From contig CAJFNH010000086.1 in the NCBI GenBank assembly GCA_904394195.1, forward strand, positions 1-5,932: a stretch of DNA of 5,932 bases, written 5' to 3'. Below, in pieces: positions 1-5,932 of this stretch (positions are counted from its first letter, which is position 1; each line of letters begins with the position of its first letter). The notes beneath the pieces were generated by a model. That model did no database searches and was not told the DNA's origin. It saw nothing but the letters and a program-made list of their open reading frames with translations. The translations under genes were made by a program, and so were the position numbers. Source of the stretch: Candidatus Gallimonas caecicola. GTDB lineage: Bacteria; Bacillota; Clostridia; Christensenellales; Borkfalkiaceae.

Positions 1-1098
1 TCGCTCGTGCTGGTGGGCGGGGATCCGGGCGTGGGCAAGTCCACCCTTCTCACGCAGGTCGCGGCGCACCTTTCCAAGGAGCACAAGGTGCTCTACCTCT
101 CCGCCGAGGAGAGCTGCTCGCAGGTGAAGCTGCGCTGCGAGCGGCTGAAGATCGACGCGGACACGCTGATGCTGCTCAACGAGACCAACCTGGAACAGGC
201 AGAGGAGGCCATCCTCGACGCAGAGTATGTCGTGATAGACTCCATCCAGGCGATCTACACGGACGCGCTCACCTCGGCGGCGGGCAGCGTGGGACAGGTG
301 CGCGAATGTGCCGCCCGCCTCATGCGCATCGCCAAGTCGCGCTCCATCACCTTCTTTATCGTGGGGCACGTCACCAAGGAGGGCACGCTCGCGGGCCCCA
401 AGGTGCTCGAGCATATCATGGATGCCGTCCTCTACTTCGAGGGCGAGCGGACGGAAAACTTCAAGATCCTGCGCGCCGTCAAAAACCGCTTCGGCTCCGT
501 GCAGGAAGTGGGCGTATTCGAGATGACGGGCGAGGGCATCTTCGGGCTCTCCGACTACTCCTCCCTCTTTCTCTCGGACAGCCGCGGCGAGGCGGCGGGC
601 GCCGTTGTCACCCCGAGCGAGACGGGGAATCGGTGCATGATGGTGGAGATCCAGACGCTCATGTGCAAGACTGCCTACGGGCTGCCACGCAGAATGTCGC
701 TGGGCGTGGACTTCAACCGCCTGGTGGTGCTCATCGCCGTACTGGAAAAGCGCTGCGGCATCCCGCTGGGTACGCAGGACGTCTACCTCAACGCGATGGG
801 CGGCATCCGCTTGAACGAGCCGAGCGCCGACCTTGCCGTATGCGCCGCCCTTGCGAGCGCCGAAAAAATGACGCCTGTGGAAAAGTACACCGCCGTGTTC
901 GGCGAAGTTGGCTTAACGGGCGAAGTGCGCGGCGTGAACTTTGCCGACAAACGCGTGAACGAGTGCCTGAAGATGGGCTTCCGCCGCGTGATCCTGCCCG
1001 CCAAAAACATGAAGGCGTGCGAAAAATTCAAGGACAAGATCGAGCTCGTTCCCGTGCGGTATGTCTCCGACATGATCCGCGCATTGTTCGGAAAATGA
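1..1098 (+). CDS. radA: DNA repair protein RadA, 5' end cut by window edge
   Basis: RadA is a RecA-like ATPase that helps process recombination intermediates, driving branch migration during DNA repair in the cytoplasm. The reading frame is open from base 1, leaving 365 visible residues. Counting from the first visible codon, the Walker A motif GGDPGVGKST is at residues 6-15, a Walker B-like strand ending YVVIDS at about 76-81, and the RadA-specific KNRFG motif at 161-165. From about residue 205 the chain becomes the Lon-protease-like C-terminal domain (GGIRLNEPSADLAV at about 267-280). Family members are about 450-460 residues, so roughly 90 residues are missing upstream, including the expected four-cysteine zinc finger. 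The GTG at base 7 is internal, not the start. The gene ends in TGA and is followed by a hairpin terminator. It converges on the leftward genes and shows no functional link to them. Confidence 0.96.
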   Translation, partial: SLVLVGGDPGVGKSTLLTQVAAHLSKEHKVLYLSAEESCSQVKLRCERLKIDADTLMLLNETNLEQAEEAILDAEYVVIDSIQAIYTDALTSAAGSVGQVRECAARLMRIAKSRSITFFIVGHVTKEGTLAGPKVLEHIMDAVLYFEGERTENFKILRAVKNRFGSVQEVGVFEMTGEGIFGLSDYSSLFLSDSRGEAAGAVVTPSETGNRCMMVEIQTLMCKTAYGLPRRMSLGVDFNRLVVLIAVLEKRCGIPLGTQDVYLNAMGGIRLNEPSADLAVCAALASAEKMTPVEKYTAVFGEVGLTGEVRGVNFADKRVNECLKMGFRRVILPAKNMKACEKFKDKIELVPVRYVSDMIRALFGK

Positions 1099-1115
1099 TA
1101 CCCCGCATCGCAACA

Positions 1116-1154
1116 GGCGCCGCCCGCACAAATTGTGCAGGCGGCGCCCCTTTT
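1116..1154 (+). terminator. Rho-independent terminator of radA
   Basis: A long hairpin begins 17 bases after the radA stop. Arm GGCGCCGCC (1116-1124) pairs exactly with GGCGGCGCC (1140-1148). Inside it, after one C-A mismatch (1125/1139), GCACA pairs with TGTGC around a short AAT loop. The stem is followed by CC and four T residues (1151-1154). The T-run is short but lies on the radA strand. On the opposite strand the mismatch becomes a G-U pair, so the hairpin might also act in that direction, although no T-run follows there. Confidence 0.8.
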
Positions 1155-1171
1155 GGACATACGTTTCAAAC

Positions 1172-1217
1172 AAAAGCAGCAGGGCGCGCCGCGGAACAAT
1201 TCCGCGGCGCACCCTGC
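1172..1217 (-). terminator. Rho-independent terminator of the small membrane protein gene
   Basis: An 18-base arm at 1179-1196 pairs with 1200-1217 around a three-base loop. Read on the minus strand all positions pair, with one G-U wobble (1185/1211); on the plus strand that position is a C-A mismatch. The minus-strand transcript then runs into TGCTTTTGTTTG, giving a U-rich tail. It lies 11 bases past the stop of the leftward gene ending at 1229, so it most likely ends that transcript. Confidence 0.8.
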
Positions 1218-1228
1218 CGTTCCATGCT

Positions 1229-1711
1229 TTACACTGCCGACAGAATGGCAAGCGCAATGGCGTAACAGATGAGGATGGCGGCCGCTCCCACCGCAAGCGC
1301 GATGAGCACCTTCTGCCACCATTTGCCCGCCTTGCGCATGAACACAAAGCAAAGGCACATCCCCAGCGCACAGATCAGGGCGCCGAGTGCGCCCCCCACC
1401 ATGGGAAAGAGCGCAAAGAGCGCGGGTACATTTCCCCAGACAAGATCGAACAGCAGCGGCAGGAGCGCCAGCACATACTCATACCACTTTGCTCCCGCAA
1501 CGATCTGCACGCTCTCGCTGCCCAACTCCAGCCGTACCCCGCGGATATAGTTGCCCACGAGCTGCGCCGTTCTGCCGTCGGCAAGGCGGAACGTCCTTTT
1601 GTCTGCCCTTTCACAGGGCAGGCCGTTCACCGAAAGTTTCTTTCTCCCCGTCCAGAAACTCTCCTCATACACGATGGTCCCCAGCTTTTCATGCTCTGTC
1701 TGAACTACCAT
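1229..1711 (-). CDS. Small multi-pass membrane protein, function unknown
   Basis: This encodes 160 residues of no function I can assign. Residues 1-75 look soluble and strand-rich (HEKLGTIVYEESFWTGRKKL at 7-26, then several short charged strands). The rest is hydrophobic, with likely membrane segments at about 77-93, 96-125 (containing a GG pair) and 133-158. A KWYEYV stretch marks the soluble-membrane boundary. I have an impression of similar small membrane proteins in other Bacillota, unverified. The ATG at 1711 was chosen because the longer frame back to 2032 would run into the permease gene and through the intergenic terminator in low-complexity shadow sequence. The start is not secure: the good AGGAGG (1739-1734) lies about 19 bases upstream, further than usual. 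It is a separate unit from the upstream exporter genes, with a terminator on either side. Confidence 0.75.
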   Translation of the reverse strand: MVVQTEHEKLGTIVYEESFWTGRKKLSVNGLPCERADKRTFRLADGRTAQLVGNYIRGVRLELGSESVQIVAGAKWYEYVLALLPLLFDLVWGNVPALFALFPMVGGALGALICALGMCLCFVFMRKAGKWWQKVLIALAVGAAAILICYAIALAILSAV

Positions 1712-1741
1712 TGCTTTACGGCGTATTTCGCCCCTCCTCTC

Positions 1742-1770
1742 ATAATAATACCAAGATTCGAAAACAGCAA
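1742..1770 (-). promoter_or_regulatory. Possible sigma-A promoter of the small membrane protein gene
   Basis: On the minus strand TTGCTG (1770-1765) is followed, after 17 bases, by TATTAT (1747-1742), each differing from consensus at two or fewer positions. The region is AT-rich within a GC-rich window and lies just downstream of the exporter operon's terminator, where a new promoter is expected. A start about 7 bases after the -10 box would fall inside the AGGAGG sequence, so the promoter and that ribosome binding site cannot easily both be used as drawn. Confidence 0.45.
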
Positions 1771-1797
1771 TTTCATCGACCGCGCTGTACGGTGAAC

Positions 1798-1848
1798 AGA
1801 AAAGAAACTGAATATGCGCGCCTTGCCGAAAATCGCGGCAGGGCGCAT
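1798..1848 (-). terminator. Terminator of the glycosyltransferase-exporter operon
   Basis: On the minus strand, ATGCGC and CCTGCCG (within 1848-1836) pair with CGGCA-GG and GCGCAT (within 1828-1814), with two single-base bulges on the 3' arm and a short AT-rich loop. A weak T-rich tail (TTTCTTTT) follows after a few bases. It begins 3 bases past the permease stop, fitting the end of the three-gene transcript. Confidence 0.65.
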
Positions 1849-1850
1849 CT

Positions 1851-2999
1851 TTATTCTTTTTTCTCCAGATCCTCATCCGGCGCGGCAAAAACCTCCTCCC
1901 CGGCGGCGGGCTCCCCTCCCGCGTCCGCAGATGCGGCGGGCTGCGTTTGTTTGCTATCGCCGGCAGCATGCTGCTGCGCGAGTTGAGCGCGTTTTTTGCG
2001 CCTCTTTTTGCCCACACCCAGCACGTCCGCAAGTTTTTTACCCGAAAAGATATTCAGAGCGAGGAACACCAGGTTGAACACCGTAAGCGCAAGCATCTGA
2101 TAGGGCGGCCCCACCGTAACATTCAGAAATTCCAGATTGTACCCGAACGTTCCCGTCAGCTCCGCAATGAGTTCCTGTCCGTTCGTTAGTTCCGGCATAA
2201 GCTCAACAACATACTGCTCCAATTCCGCGATGGGCGTTGCCATGAAGGAATAGCGCACCAGTGCACAGGAATAGGTACCCGGAATGAACGCGCACACCGT
2301 CTGCACCCAGGTGGGCAGCATGCCCAGCGGCATGTATGCGCCGATGAGGAAACCCACCGCCGTGGAGAACACGGCAACGAGGCTCGCCATCGTCCCCTCC
2401 GTCTTGATGAAGGAACAGATGAACACCGTAAACAGCGTGGAGGAGATGGTCGTGTAGAGCATGACGCCGAAGATGGTAATGAAGTCGACAAACCCCAGGA
2501 AGAACTCCTGCATGCACGCAAGGTACACGAAGCAGATGATGAGATAGACGATGCACACGAGCAGCGTGACGAGGAAGTTGAAGACAACATAGCTGCCGAT
2601 GAGCGCGCTCCTTCGGATGGGTGCGGAGGCGAAGTCACGGTTGACGCCGTTCTGCTTATCCTCCACGAACACGTTGTTGGTCTGCAGCGAAACCGTGATG
2701 GAGGAGAGCGCCGCAATGCCCGAGAGCATCCATGAATCGACGAGCGTCTCAATATAGACCTGGAGCTGCCCGGTCATTTCCAGCGACAACCCGTATTCCT
2801 TGTTCCAGTCCTCGAGCGTATTGCGCACCGTGGAAAGCTCCAGTTGCCGCAAAAAGAAGATATACACGACAAAGATGATGACGGGCACGAGCAGCGTGTA
2901 CATGAGCCTTATCTTGTTTTTGAAAAACACGAGCAGATGGCGGCGGGTGAGTTGACCGAACACCGTCAACACCGACTGCGCCTTACATTGCTGTTTCAT
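1851..2999 (-). CDS. ABC-2 type exporter permease
   Basis: This is the membrane half of an ABC exporter, 382 residues from the chosen start, and should dimerise and pair with the ATPase encoded just upstream. After a basic N-terminal region there are about six membrane segments, near residues 33-50, 91-106, 136-161, 173-197, 205-226 and 301-318. A further hydrophobic stretch at about 231-247 (ending IPGTYSCALVRY) sits where ABC-2 permeases carry a re-entrant element. The NGVNRDFASAPIRR stretch (117-130) resembles the cytoplasmic coupling region of this family. The chain ends in a strongly basic patch (KKRRKKR, 331-337) and an Ala/Glu/Gln-rich, probably disordered tail to 382. ATG 2999 is preferred over ATG 3014 because AGGAG (3010-3006) lies six bases before it. 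The gene overlaps the ATPase gene by 17 bases, suggesting translational coupling. The cargo is unknown; drug, lipid or glycan are all possible. Confidence 0.9.
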   Translation of the reverse strand: MKQQCKAQSVLTVFGQLTRRHLLVFFKNKIRLMYTLLVPVIIFVVYIFFLRQLELSTVRNTLEDWNKEYGLSLEMTGQLQVYIETLVDSWMLSGIAALSSITVSLQTNNVFVEDKQNGVNRDFASAPIRRSALIGSYVVFNFLVTLLVCIVYLIICFVYLACMQEFFLGFVDFITIFGVMLYTTISSTLFTVFICSFIKTEGTMASLVAVFSTAVGFLIGAYMPLGMLPTWVQTVCAFIPGTYSCALVRYSFMATPIAELEQYVVELMPELTNGQELIAELTGTFGYNLEFLNVTVGPPYQMLALTVFNLVFLALNIFSGKKLADVLGVGKKRRKKRAQLAQQHAAGDSKQTQPAASADAGGEPAAGEEVFAAPDEDLEKKE

Positions 3000-3930
3000 G
3001 CTGTTCTCCTGCATGTTGGATATTATGGCCCGTTACATTGAGAAACACATCGTCCATCGAGCCCTTGATGATCTCCACGTCCGTGGTGAACGCGTCAAAT
3101 TCGCGCATGAGCCGCTTTGCCGCGTCGCTGTCTTCCACTTTGATACGATACGCCTTTTTGACGGGATCGTAGGTATAGGCATATCCTTCGCGCATGAGCC
3201 CCGTCTCGAACGCCTCGCTGCGCTTCATATAGGAGAGCAGACTGTCATACGAATAGCGGTTTTTCAGTTCGTTGGGCGTGCCCTCGGCAATGATGCACCC
3301 CCTGTCCATGATGACGACATAGCCCGCTTTTTCCGCCTCCTCCAGGTAGTGCGTGGTGAGGAACACCGTCATACCCGTCTCCGTGCGGATATTGTCGATG
3401 AGCGACCAGACGGCAAGGCGGGTCTTGGGATCGAGCCCCGTGGAGGGCTCATCCAGCATGAGAAGGCGGGGGCGGTGCACCATGGCGCGCGCGATATCCA
3501 CTCTTCTCTGCTGTCCGCCCGAAAGATTTCCGACGGGGCGCTTTAAGATGGACTGCAGCGATAAAAGCTCAATGATCTCGTCCACGTTGCGCCTTTTTTC
3601 GGCACGGGGCAGCCCGTAAAAGGAAGCGCGTACATCCAGGTTTTCCCATACGGTGAGCTGTTTATCGAGCACACTCGACTGGAATACGATGCCGATCTCG
3701 TTTTTGATGAGCTCCGTCTGCGTATCCAGATCGTGCCCGCACACCGTCACCTTGCCCGCATCCTTTTTCAGGATGGAGCAGATGATGTTGATGGTGGTGC
3801 TCTTGCCCGCCCCGTTCACGCCGAGAAAGGCAAAGAGCGACCCCTTTTTGACGGTAAATGAAATGTCATTGACCGCTTTCACGTCGCCGTAGGCTTTGGA
3901 GAGATGCTCTACCGTGATCGAATATTCCAT
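2983..3930 (-). CDS. ABC transporter ATP-binding protein, DrrA/CcmA-like
   Basis: This 315-residue cytoplasmic ATPase would power the permease encoded by the overlapping next gene. All nucleotide-binding motifs are intact: Walker A GVNGAGKST (37-45), Q-loop glutamine 84, signature LSGGQQRR (136-143), Walker B LLMLDEP (156-162) with glutamate 161, D-loop STGLDP (163-168) and switch histidine 194. The C-terminal extension from about 225 ends in SMDDVFLNVTG (291-301), the pattern seen in DrrA-type exporters of the daunorubicin-resistance family. That places it with single-ATPase ABC-2 exporters rather than importers. The ATG at 3930 starts just before the usual first strand (ITVEHLSKAYG). Ribosome binding could use AGGA (3938-3935, spacing 4) or AAGGAG (3951-3946, spacing 15), the latter overlapping the end of the glycosyltransferase gene. 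The intergenic gap of 10 bases implies co-transcription. Substrate is not predictable. Confidence 0.95.
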   Translation of the reverse strand: MEYSITVEHLSKAYGDVKAVNDISFTVKKGSLFAFLGVNGAGKSTTINIICSILKKDAGKVTVCGHDLDTQTELIKNEIGIVFQSSVLDKQLTVWENLDVRASFYGLPRAEKRRNVDEIIELLSLQSILKRPVGNLSGGQQRRVDIARAMVHRPRLLMLDEPSTGLDPKTRLAVWSLIDNIRTETGMTVFLTTHYLEEAEKAGYVVIMDRGCIIAEGTPNELKNRYSYDSLLSYMKRSEAFETGLMREGYAYTYDPVKKAYRIKVEDSDAAKRLMREFDAFTTDVEIIKGSMDDVFLNVTGHNIQHAGEQHETAM

Positions 3931-3940
3931 AGCGTCCTGC

Positions 3941-5275
3941 TCATTCTCCTTGCGGCTTTTGCGGGGGCGGCGCGTTGCGCCCGACCTTCCCCCAGCTCGG
4001 TTTGGACATTGCCCCCATGCACAGCGTCACCGCATACAAAATGAGGAACACGGGAAAGAGCAGCACGGCGGAAACAAGCTCGCTGCGCTTTTTTGCGCCC
4101 AGCTTTTTGTAGTCGGCGGCGGCGAGGATGGCAGCCTGCCCGTAGCCGAACAGGATGAACAGTCCGCCCGCGATGCCCACGGCGCACCACAGCGTCGTCC
4201 ACAGCATGGCGGAATAATAAGAGACGGGCATCCACGAAACGGCGATGACGCCGTTTACGATGAGCGCCGTATAGGTGAAGTGATAGATATAGTAGAGCGG
4301 CACCCAGACGGAGATGAGGATGGCAAGAAAGTTGAAGATATACGTCAGGAACATTTCGAGATAGGAGAAGTTCCCCGTTCTGAAAAACCTGCCGAACATT
4401 GTAAGGAGTTTTCCCTTCAGAAGCTCCATGCCGCCCGCACCGATGCGCTTGTTGCGGTTCAGCGTATCCCTGAAGGAGGAGGGCATATCCTCGTAGACGA
4501 CGGCGTCCTCCACATAGTGCCCCTTGACGCCTTCGAGCATGCGGTTGAAGTTGAATTCCGCGTCGTCGGAGATGGTCACGCAGTCATACCCGCCGCACCC
4601 GCGCAGCATCTTCACGCTCATCATCGCTCCCGAGCCGTTGACGTGCGCCGCAATGCCGAGGCGCTCGCGGACGCGGCTGCCGAAGTGGGAATCGAAGGCG
4701 TAAAAGAGCGCGCATGCCTTGGTATAGAAGTTCTGCATCCCGTTGAGCGCCCCCTCGTAGGGACGGGCAAATTCCACGCCCGCCTGAAAGGCATCGTTCA
4801 TGAGAGAGGTAAACTCCCGGTTGACGTGATTGTCCGCATCCAGATGGACGACAAAGTCGTACCCTTCCTCCCCCTCCAGCCCGATGACATGCGCGATCCC
4901 GTGCTTCAGGGGATAGAGCGCCATGCGGTGCGCGGGGTCGGGATCGTCCAGGACGAGCACCTTTGCCCCCGCCTTCCCGGCAAGTTCCGCCGTCCTGTCC
5001 GTGCAGTTGTGCGCGACGACGAACACGTCGAACTTCTCGCGCGGATAGTCCTGGGTGTCAAAGAGATTCTTCACCGCCTGATAGATGACCGCCTCTTCAT
5101 TGTGAGCGGGGATCACGAAGGCGACGCGCCCCTTCTTCTCGCTCTTGCGCCACGTCTTTTTTTTGACGAAGGCAAAGAGCACATAGAAGATCTGCAAGAG
5201 CAGCGGGATGGCGATGACGATGAGCACGATATAATTGACGATACTCAATACGCGGAACAAGATTTCATGCCACAT
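3941..5275 (-). CDS. Membrane-anchored family 2 glycosyltransferase
   Basis: Predicted processive-type GT2 enzyme of 444 residues, transferring sugar from a nucleotide-sugar donor at the inner face of the membrane. A long N-terminal membrane segment (about 8-37) precedes the GT-A domain: VIPAHNEE (54-61), VVAHNCTDRT (86-95), the DxD metal/donor motif LDAD (145-148), and an acidic pair ISDDAEF (235-241) where the catalytic base is expected. The region where cellulose/hyaluronan-type synthases carry QxxRW reads RNKRIGAGG (274-282), lacking the tryptophan. Hydrophobic segments at about 304-330, 333-350, 358-385 and 399-422 form a C-terminal membrane domain, followed by a Pro-rich tail. ATG 5275 is chosen over ATG 5281 because GAGGA (5286-5282) is spaced six bases from it but abuts the other. 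First gene of a unit with an ABC exporter. The product could be an envelope polysaccharide or glycolipid; donor sugar is unknown. Confidence 0.9.
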   Translation of the reverse strand: MWHEILFRVLSIVNYIVLIVIAIPLLLQIFYVLFAFVKKKTWRKSEKKGRVAFVIPAHNEEAVIYQAVKNLFDTQDYPREKFDVFVVAHNCTDRTAELAGKAGAKVLVLDDPDPAHRMALYPLKHGIAHVIGLEGEEGYDFVVHLDADNHVNREFTSLMNDAFQAGVEFARPYEGALNGMQNFYTKACALFYAFDSHFGSRVRERLGIAAHVNGSGAMMSVKMLRGCGGYDCVTISDDAEFNFNRMLEGVKGHYVEDAVVYEDMPSSFRDTLNRNKRIGAGGMELLKGKLLTMFGRFFRTGNFSYLEMFLTYIFNFLAILISVWVPLYYIYHFTYTALIVNGVIAVSWMPVSYYSAMLWTTLWCAVGIAGGLFILFGYGQAAILAAADYKKLGAKKRSELVSAVLLFPVFLILYAVTLCMGAMSKPSWGKVGRNAPPPQKPQGE

Positions 5276-5281
5276 AAACAT

Positions 5282-5302
5282 TCCTCAACGCGCGTTGCGC
5301 GC
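5282..5302 (-). promoter_or_regulatory. 5' leader hairpin and ribosome binding site of the glycosyltransferase gene
   Basis: On the minus strand GCGCG (5302-5298) and CGCGC (5294-5290) can pair around a CAA loop. The overlapping CAACGCGCGTTG (5297-5286) is a perfect 12-base palindrome. Its last G is the first base of the GAGGA ribosome binding site (5286-5282). With transcription expected to start near 5305, this hairpin would sit at the extreme 5' end of the message. It may protect the mRNA end, modulate ribosome access, or as DNA serve as an operator; the sequence does not decide among these. Confidence 0.45.
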
Positions 5303-5311
5303 ACACGACCG

Positions 5312-5340
5312 ATTATATCCGATTTTACGCGAGCTGTCAA
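5312..5340 (-). promoter_or_regulatory. Consensus sigma-70/sigma-A promoter of the glycosyltransferase-exporter operon
   Basis: On the minus strand an exact TTGACA (5340-5335) and an exact TATAAT (5317-5312) are separated by 17 bases, the optimal spacing. The expected start is near 5305, giving a leader of about 30 bases before ATG 5275. The -35 box begins only five bases after the stop codon of the upstream dehydrogenase gene, and no terminator lies between them, so read-through from that gene could add to expression. Confidence 0.9.
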
Positions 5341-5345
5341 CCCCT

Positions 5346-5932
5346 TCACGACGAACTTGTGCAAAAGGCGCCCAGATAGATGGCGCGCACTTCCTCCGCG
5401 GTCGGCTCATACGCCGATTTTTTGATATTTTTGTTGGACATGGCGCGGCGGGCGAACTCCTCCAGCTCCTCGCGGGGGATGTCCTCCCGCTTGCCCAGAA
5501 GGACGTCTATCGTCGCGCACACGCCCTGCAGCGTATCCGAACAGGCGGCGAGGATCTTCTGAAGGGCGGGAACGCCCTTCTTCCCGCACAGGCGCAGCGC
5601 CCCGGGAAGGAGCAGCGCGTTCGCGCGGCCGTGATCGACGCCGTGGAAATAGGTGAGGTAGTACCCCATGCCGTGCACGGCGGTGGTGCCCGACTGGGCG
5701 ATGGTCATGCCCGCAAGCATGGAGCCGTACAGCAGGGCGTCGCGCTCATCCAAAGTGAGCTCCCCCGCCGTCTTGGGAAGGAGGGGGTACAGGACGCGCA
5801 GGCTCTCCTTGGCGAGCACGTCGGAGAGCGGCGTGGCATTGCGCGAGAGCATGCCCTCGACGGCGTGCGAGAAGGCGTCCAGCGCCGTATTCACCGTGGA
5901 GGATACGGGCAGCTGTGCCATGTACTTCCCGT
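5346..5932 (-). CDS. Iron-containing alcohol dehydrogenase, C-terminal part (5' end cut by window edge)
   Basis: This is the C-terminal half of a group III (FucO/AdhE-type) NAD(P)-dependent alcohol dehydrogenase, which interconverts alcohols and aldehydes or ketones in the cytoplasm. The frame stays open to the right edge, so the ATG at 5921 is internal (preceded by in-frame GKY, as in the usual pre-motif region). Counting from that methionine, the four expected iron ligands are present: Asp15 and His19 in LDAFSHAVEG, His83 in TTAVHGMGY and His97 in HGVDHGRANALL. The all-helical C-terminal domain finishes with EEVRAIYLGAF and a short CTSSS tail, close to where family members end. About 190 of the usual roughly 380 residues are missing, including the nucleotide-binding domain. 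Substrate cannot be assigned. It is on the same strand as the glycosyltransferase, 70 bases upstream, but the latter has its own strong promoter. Confidence 0.93.
   Translation of the reverse strand, partial: GKYMAQLPVSSTVNTALDAFSHAVEGMLSRNATPLSDVLAKESLRVLYPLLPKTAGELTLDERDALLYGSMLAGMTIAQSGTTAVHGMGYYLTYFHGVDHGRANALLLPGALRLCGKKGVPALQKILAACSDTLQGVCATIDVLLGKREDIPREELEEFARRAMSNKNIKKSAYEPTAEEVRAIYLGAFCTSSS

Noticed and set aside
306..1265. Alternative-frame open frames inside and beyond radA on the plus strand, and minus-strand frames at 783-1371
   Set aside because: They overlap a well-conserved radA reading frame, have Arg/Ala/Gly-rich translations and no start signals.
1133..1795. A 220-codon plus-strand frame across the intergenic region and the small membrane protein gene
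   Set aside because: It starts inside the radA terminator hairpin, has no ribosome binding site and reads as basic, low-complexity antisense translation.
1712..2032. N-terminal extension of the small membrane protein to an ATG at 2032
   Set aside because: It would overlap the permease gene and read through the operon terminator; the extra sequence is Arg/Pro-rich and unlike the rest of the protein.
3000..3014. Upstream ATG for the permease at 3014
   Set aside because: The AGGAG sequence lies within these extra codons and is correctly spaced for the ATG at 2999.
5276..5281. Upstream ATG for the glycosyltransferase at 5281
   Set aside because: GAGGA directly abuts it with no spacing, while the ATG at 5275 has the usual six-base gap.
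3896..5425. A 509-codon open frame on the plus strand lying opposite the glycosyltransferase gene
   Set aside because: It is antisense to a protein with clear GT2 motifs, its translation is low-complexity with no recognisable domain, and such long shadows are common opposite GC-rich genes.

Overview
The window reads as chromosomal DNA of a GC-rich member of the Bacillota, probably a gut-type clostridial lineage. The reasons are high GC content, strong AGGAG-type ribosome binding sites, a textbook sigma-70/sigma-A promoter, GC-rich hairpin terminators and the protein families present. The lineage is inferred from style; no marker gene fixes it. No tRNA, rRNA, CRISPR array, insertion sequence or attachment site was seen.

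Layout: (1) Bases 1-1098, plus strand: the 3' four-fifths of radA, a DNA-repair ATPase, cut by the window's left edge. (2) Bases 1099-1228: a convergent intergenic region with two back-to-back hairpin terminators, one for radA and one for the leftward genes. (3) Bases 1229-1711, minus strand: a small uncharacterised membrane protein with its own possible promoter. (4) Bases 1798-1848: a terminator closing the next unit. (5) Bases 1851-5275, minus strand: a compact three-gene unit, transcribed as a membrane-anchored family 2 glycosyltransferase, then a DrrA/CcmA-like ABC ATPase, then an ABC-2 permease. A perfect TTGACA-17-TATAAT promoter drives it. (6) Bases 5346-5932, minus strand: the C-terminal half of an iron-dependent alcohol dehydrogenase, cut by the right edge.

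The ATPase and permease almost certainly form one exporter; their genes overlap by 17 bases and the permease ribosome binding site lies inside the ATPase gene. The glycosyltransferase stop is only 10 bases before the ATPase start, so all three are probably co-transcribed. A cell-envelope role, such as making a glycan or glycolipid and moving a related product across the membrane, is a reasonable inference, but the substrate cannot be read from sequence. The dehydrogenase and radA look like ordinary neighbours. Nothing here is clearly a new biological system; the points most worth checking are the glycosyltransferase-exporter operon, its strong promoter with a GC hairpin touching the ribosome binding site, and the unassigned small membrane protein.
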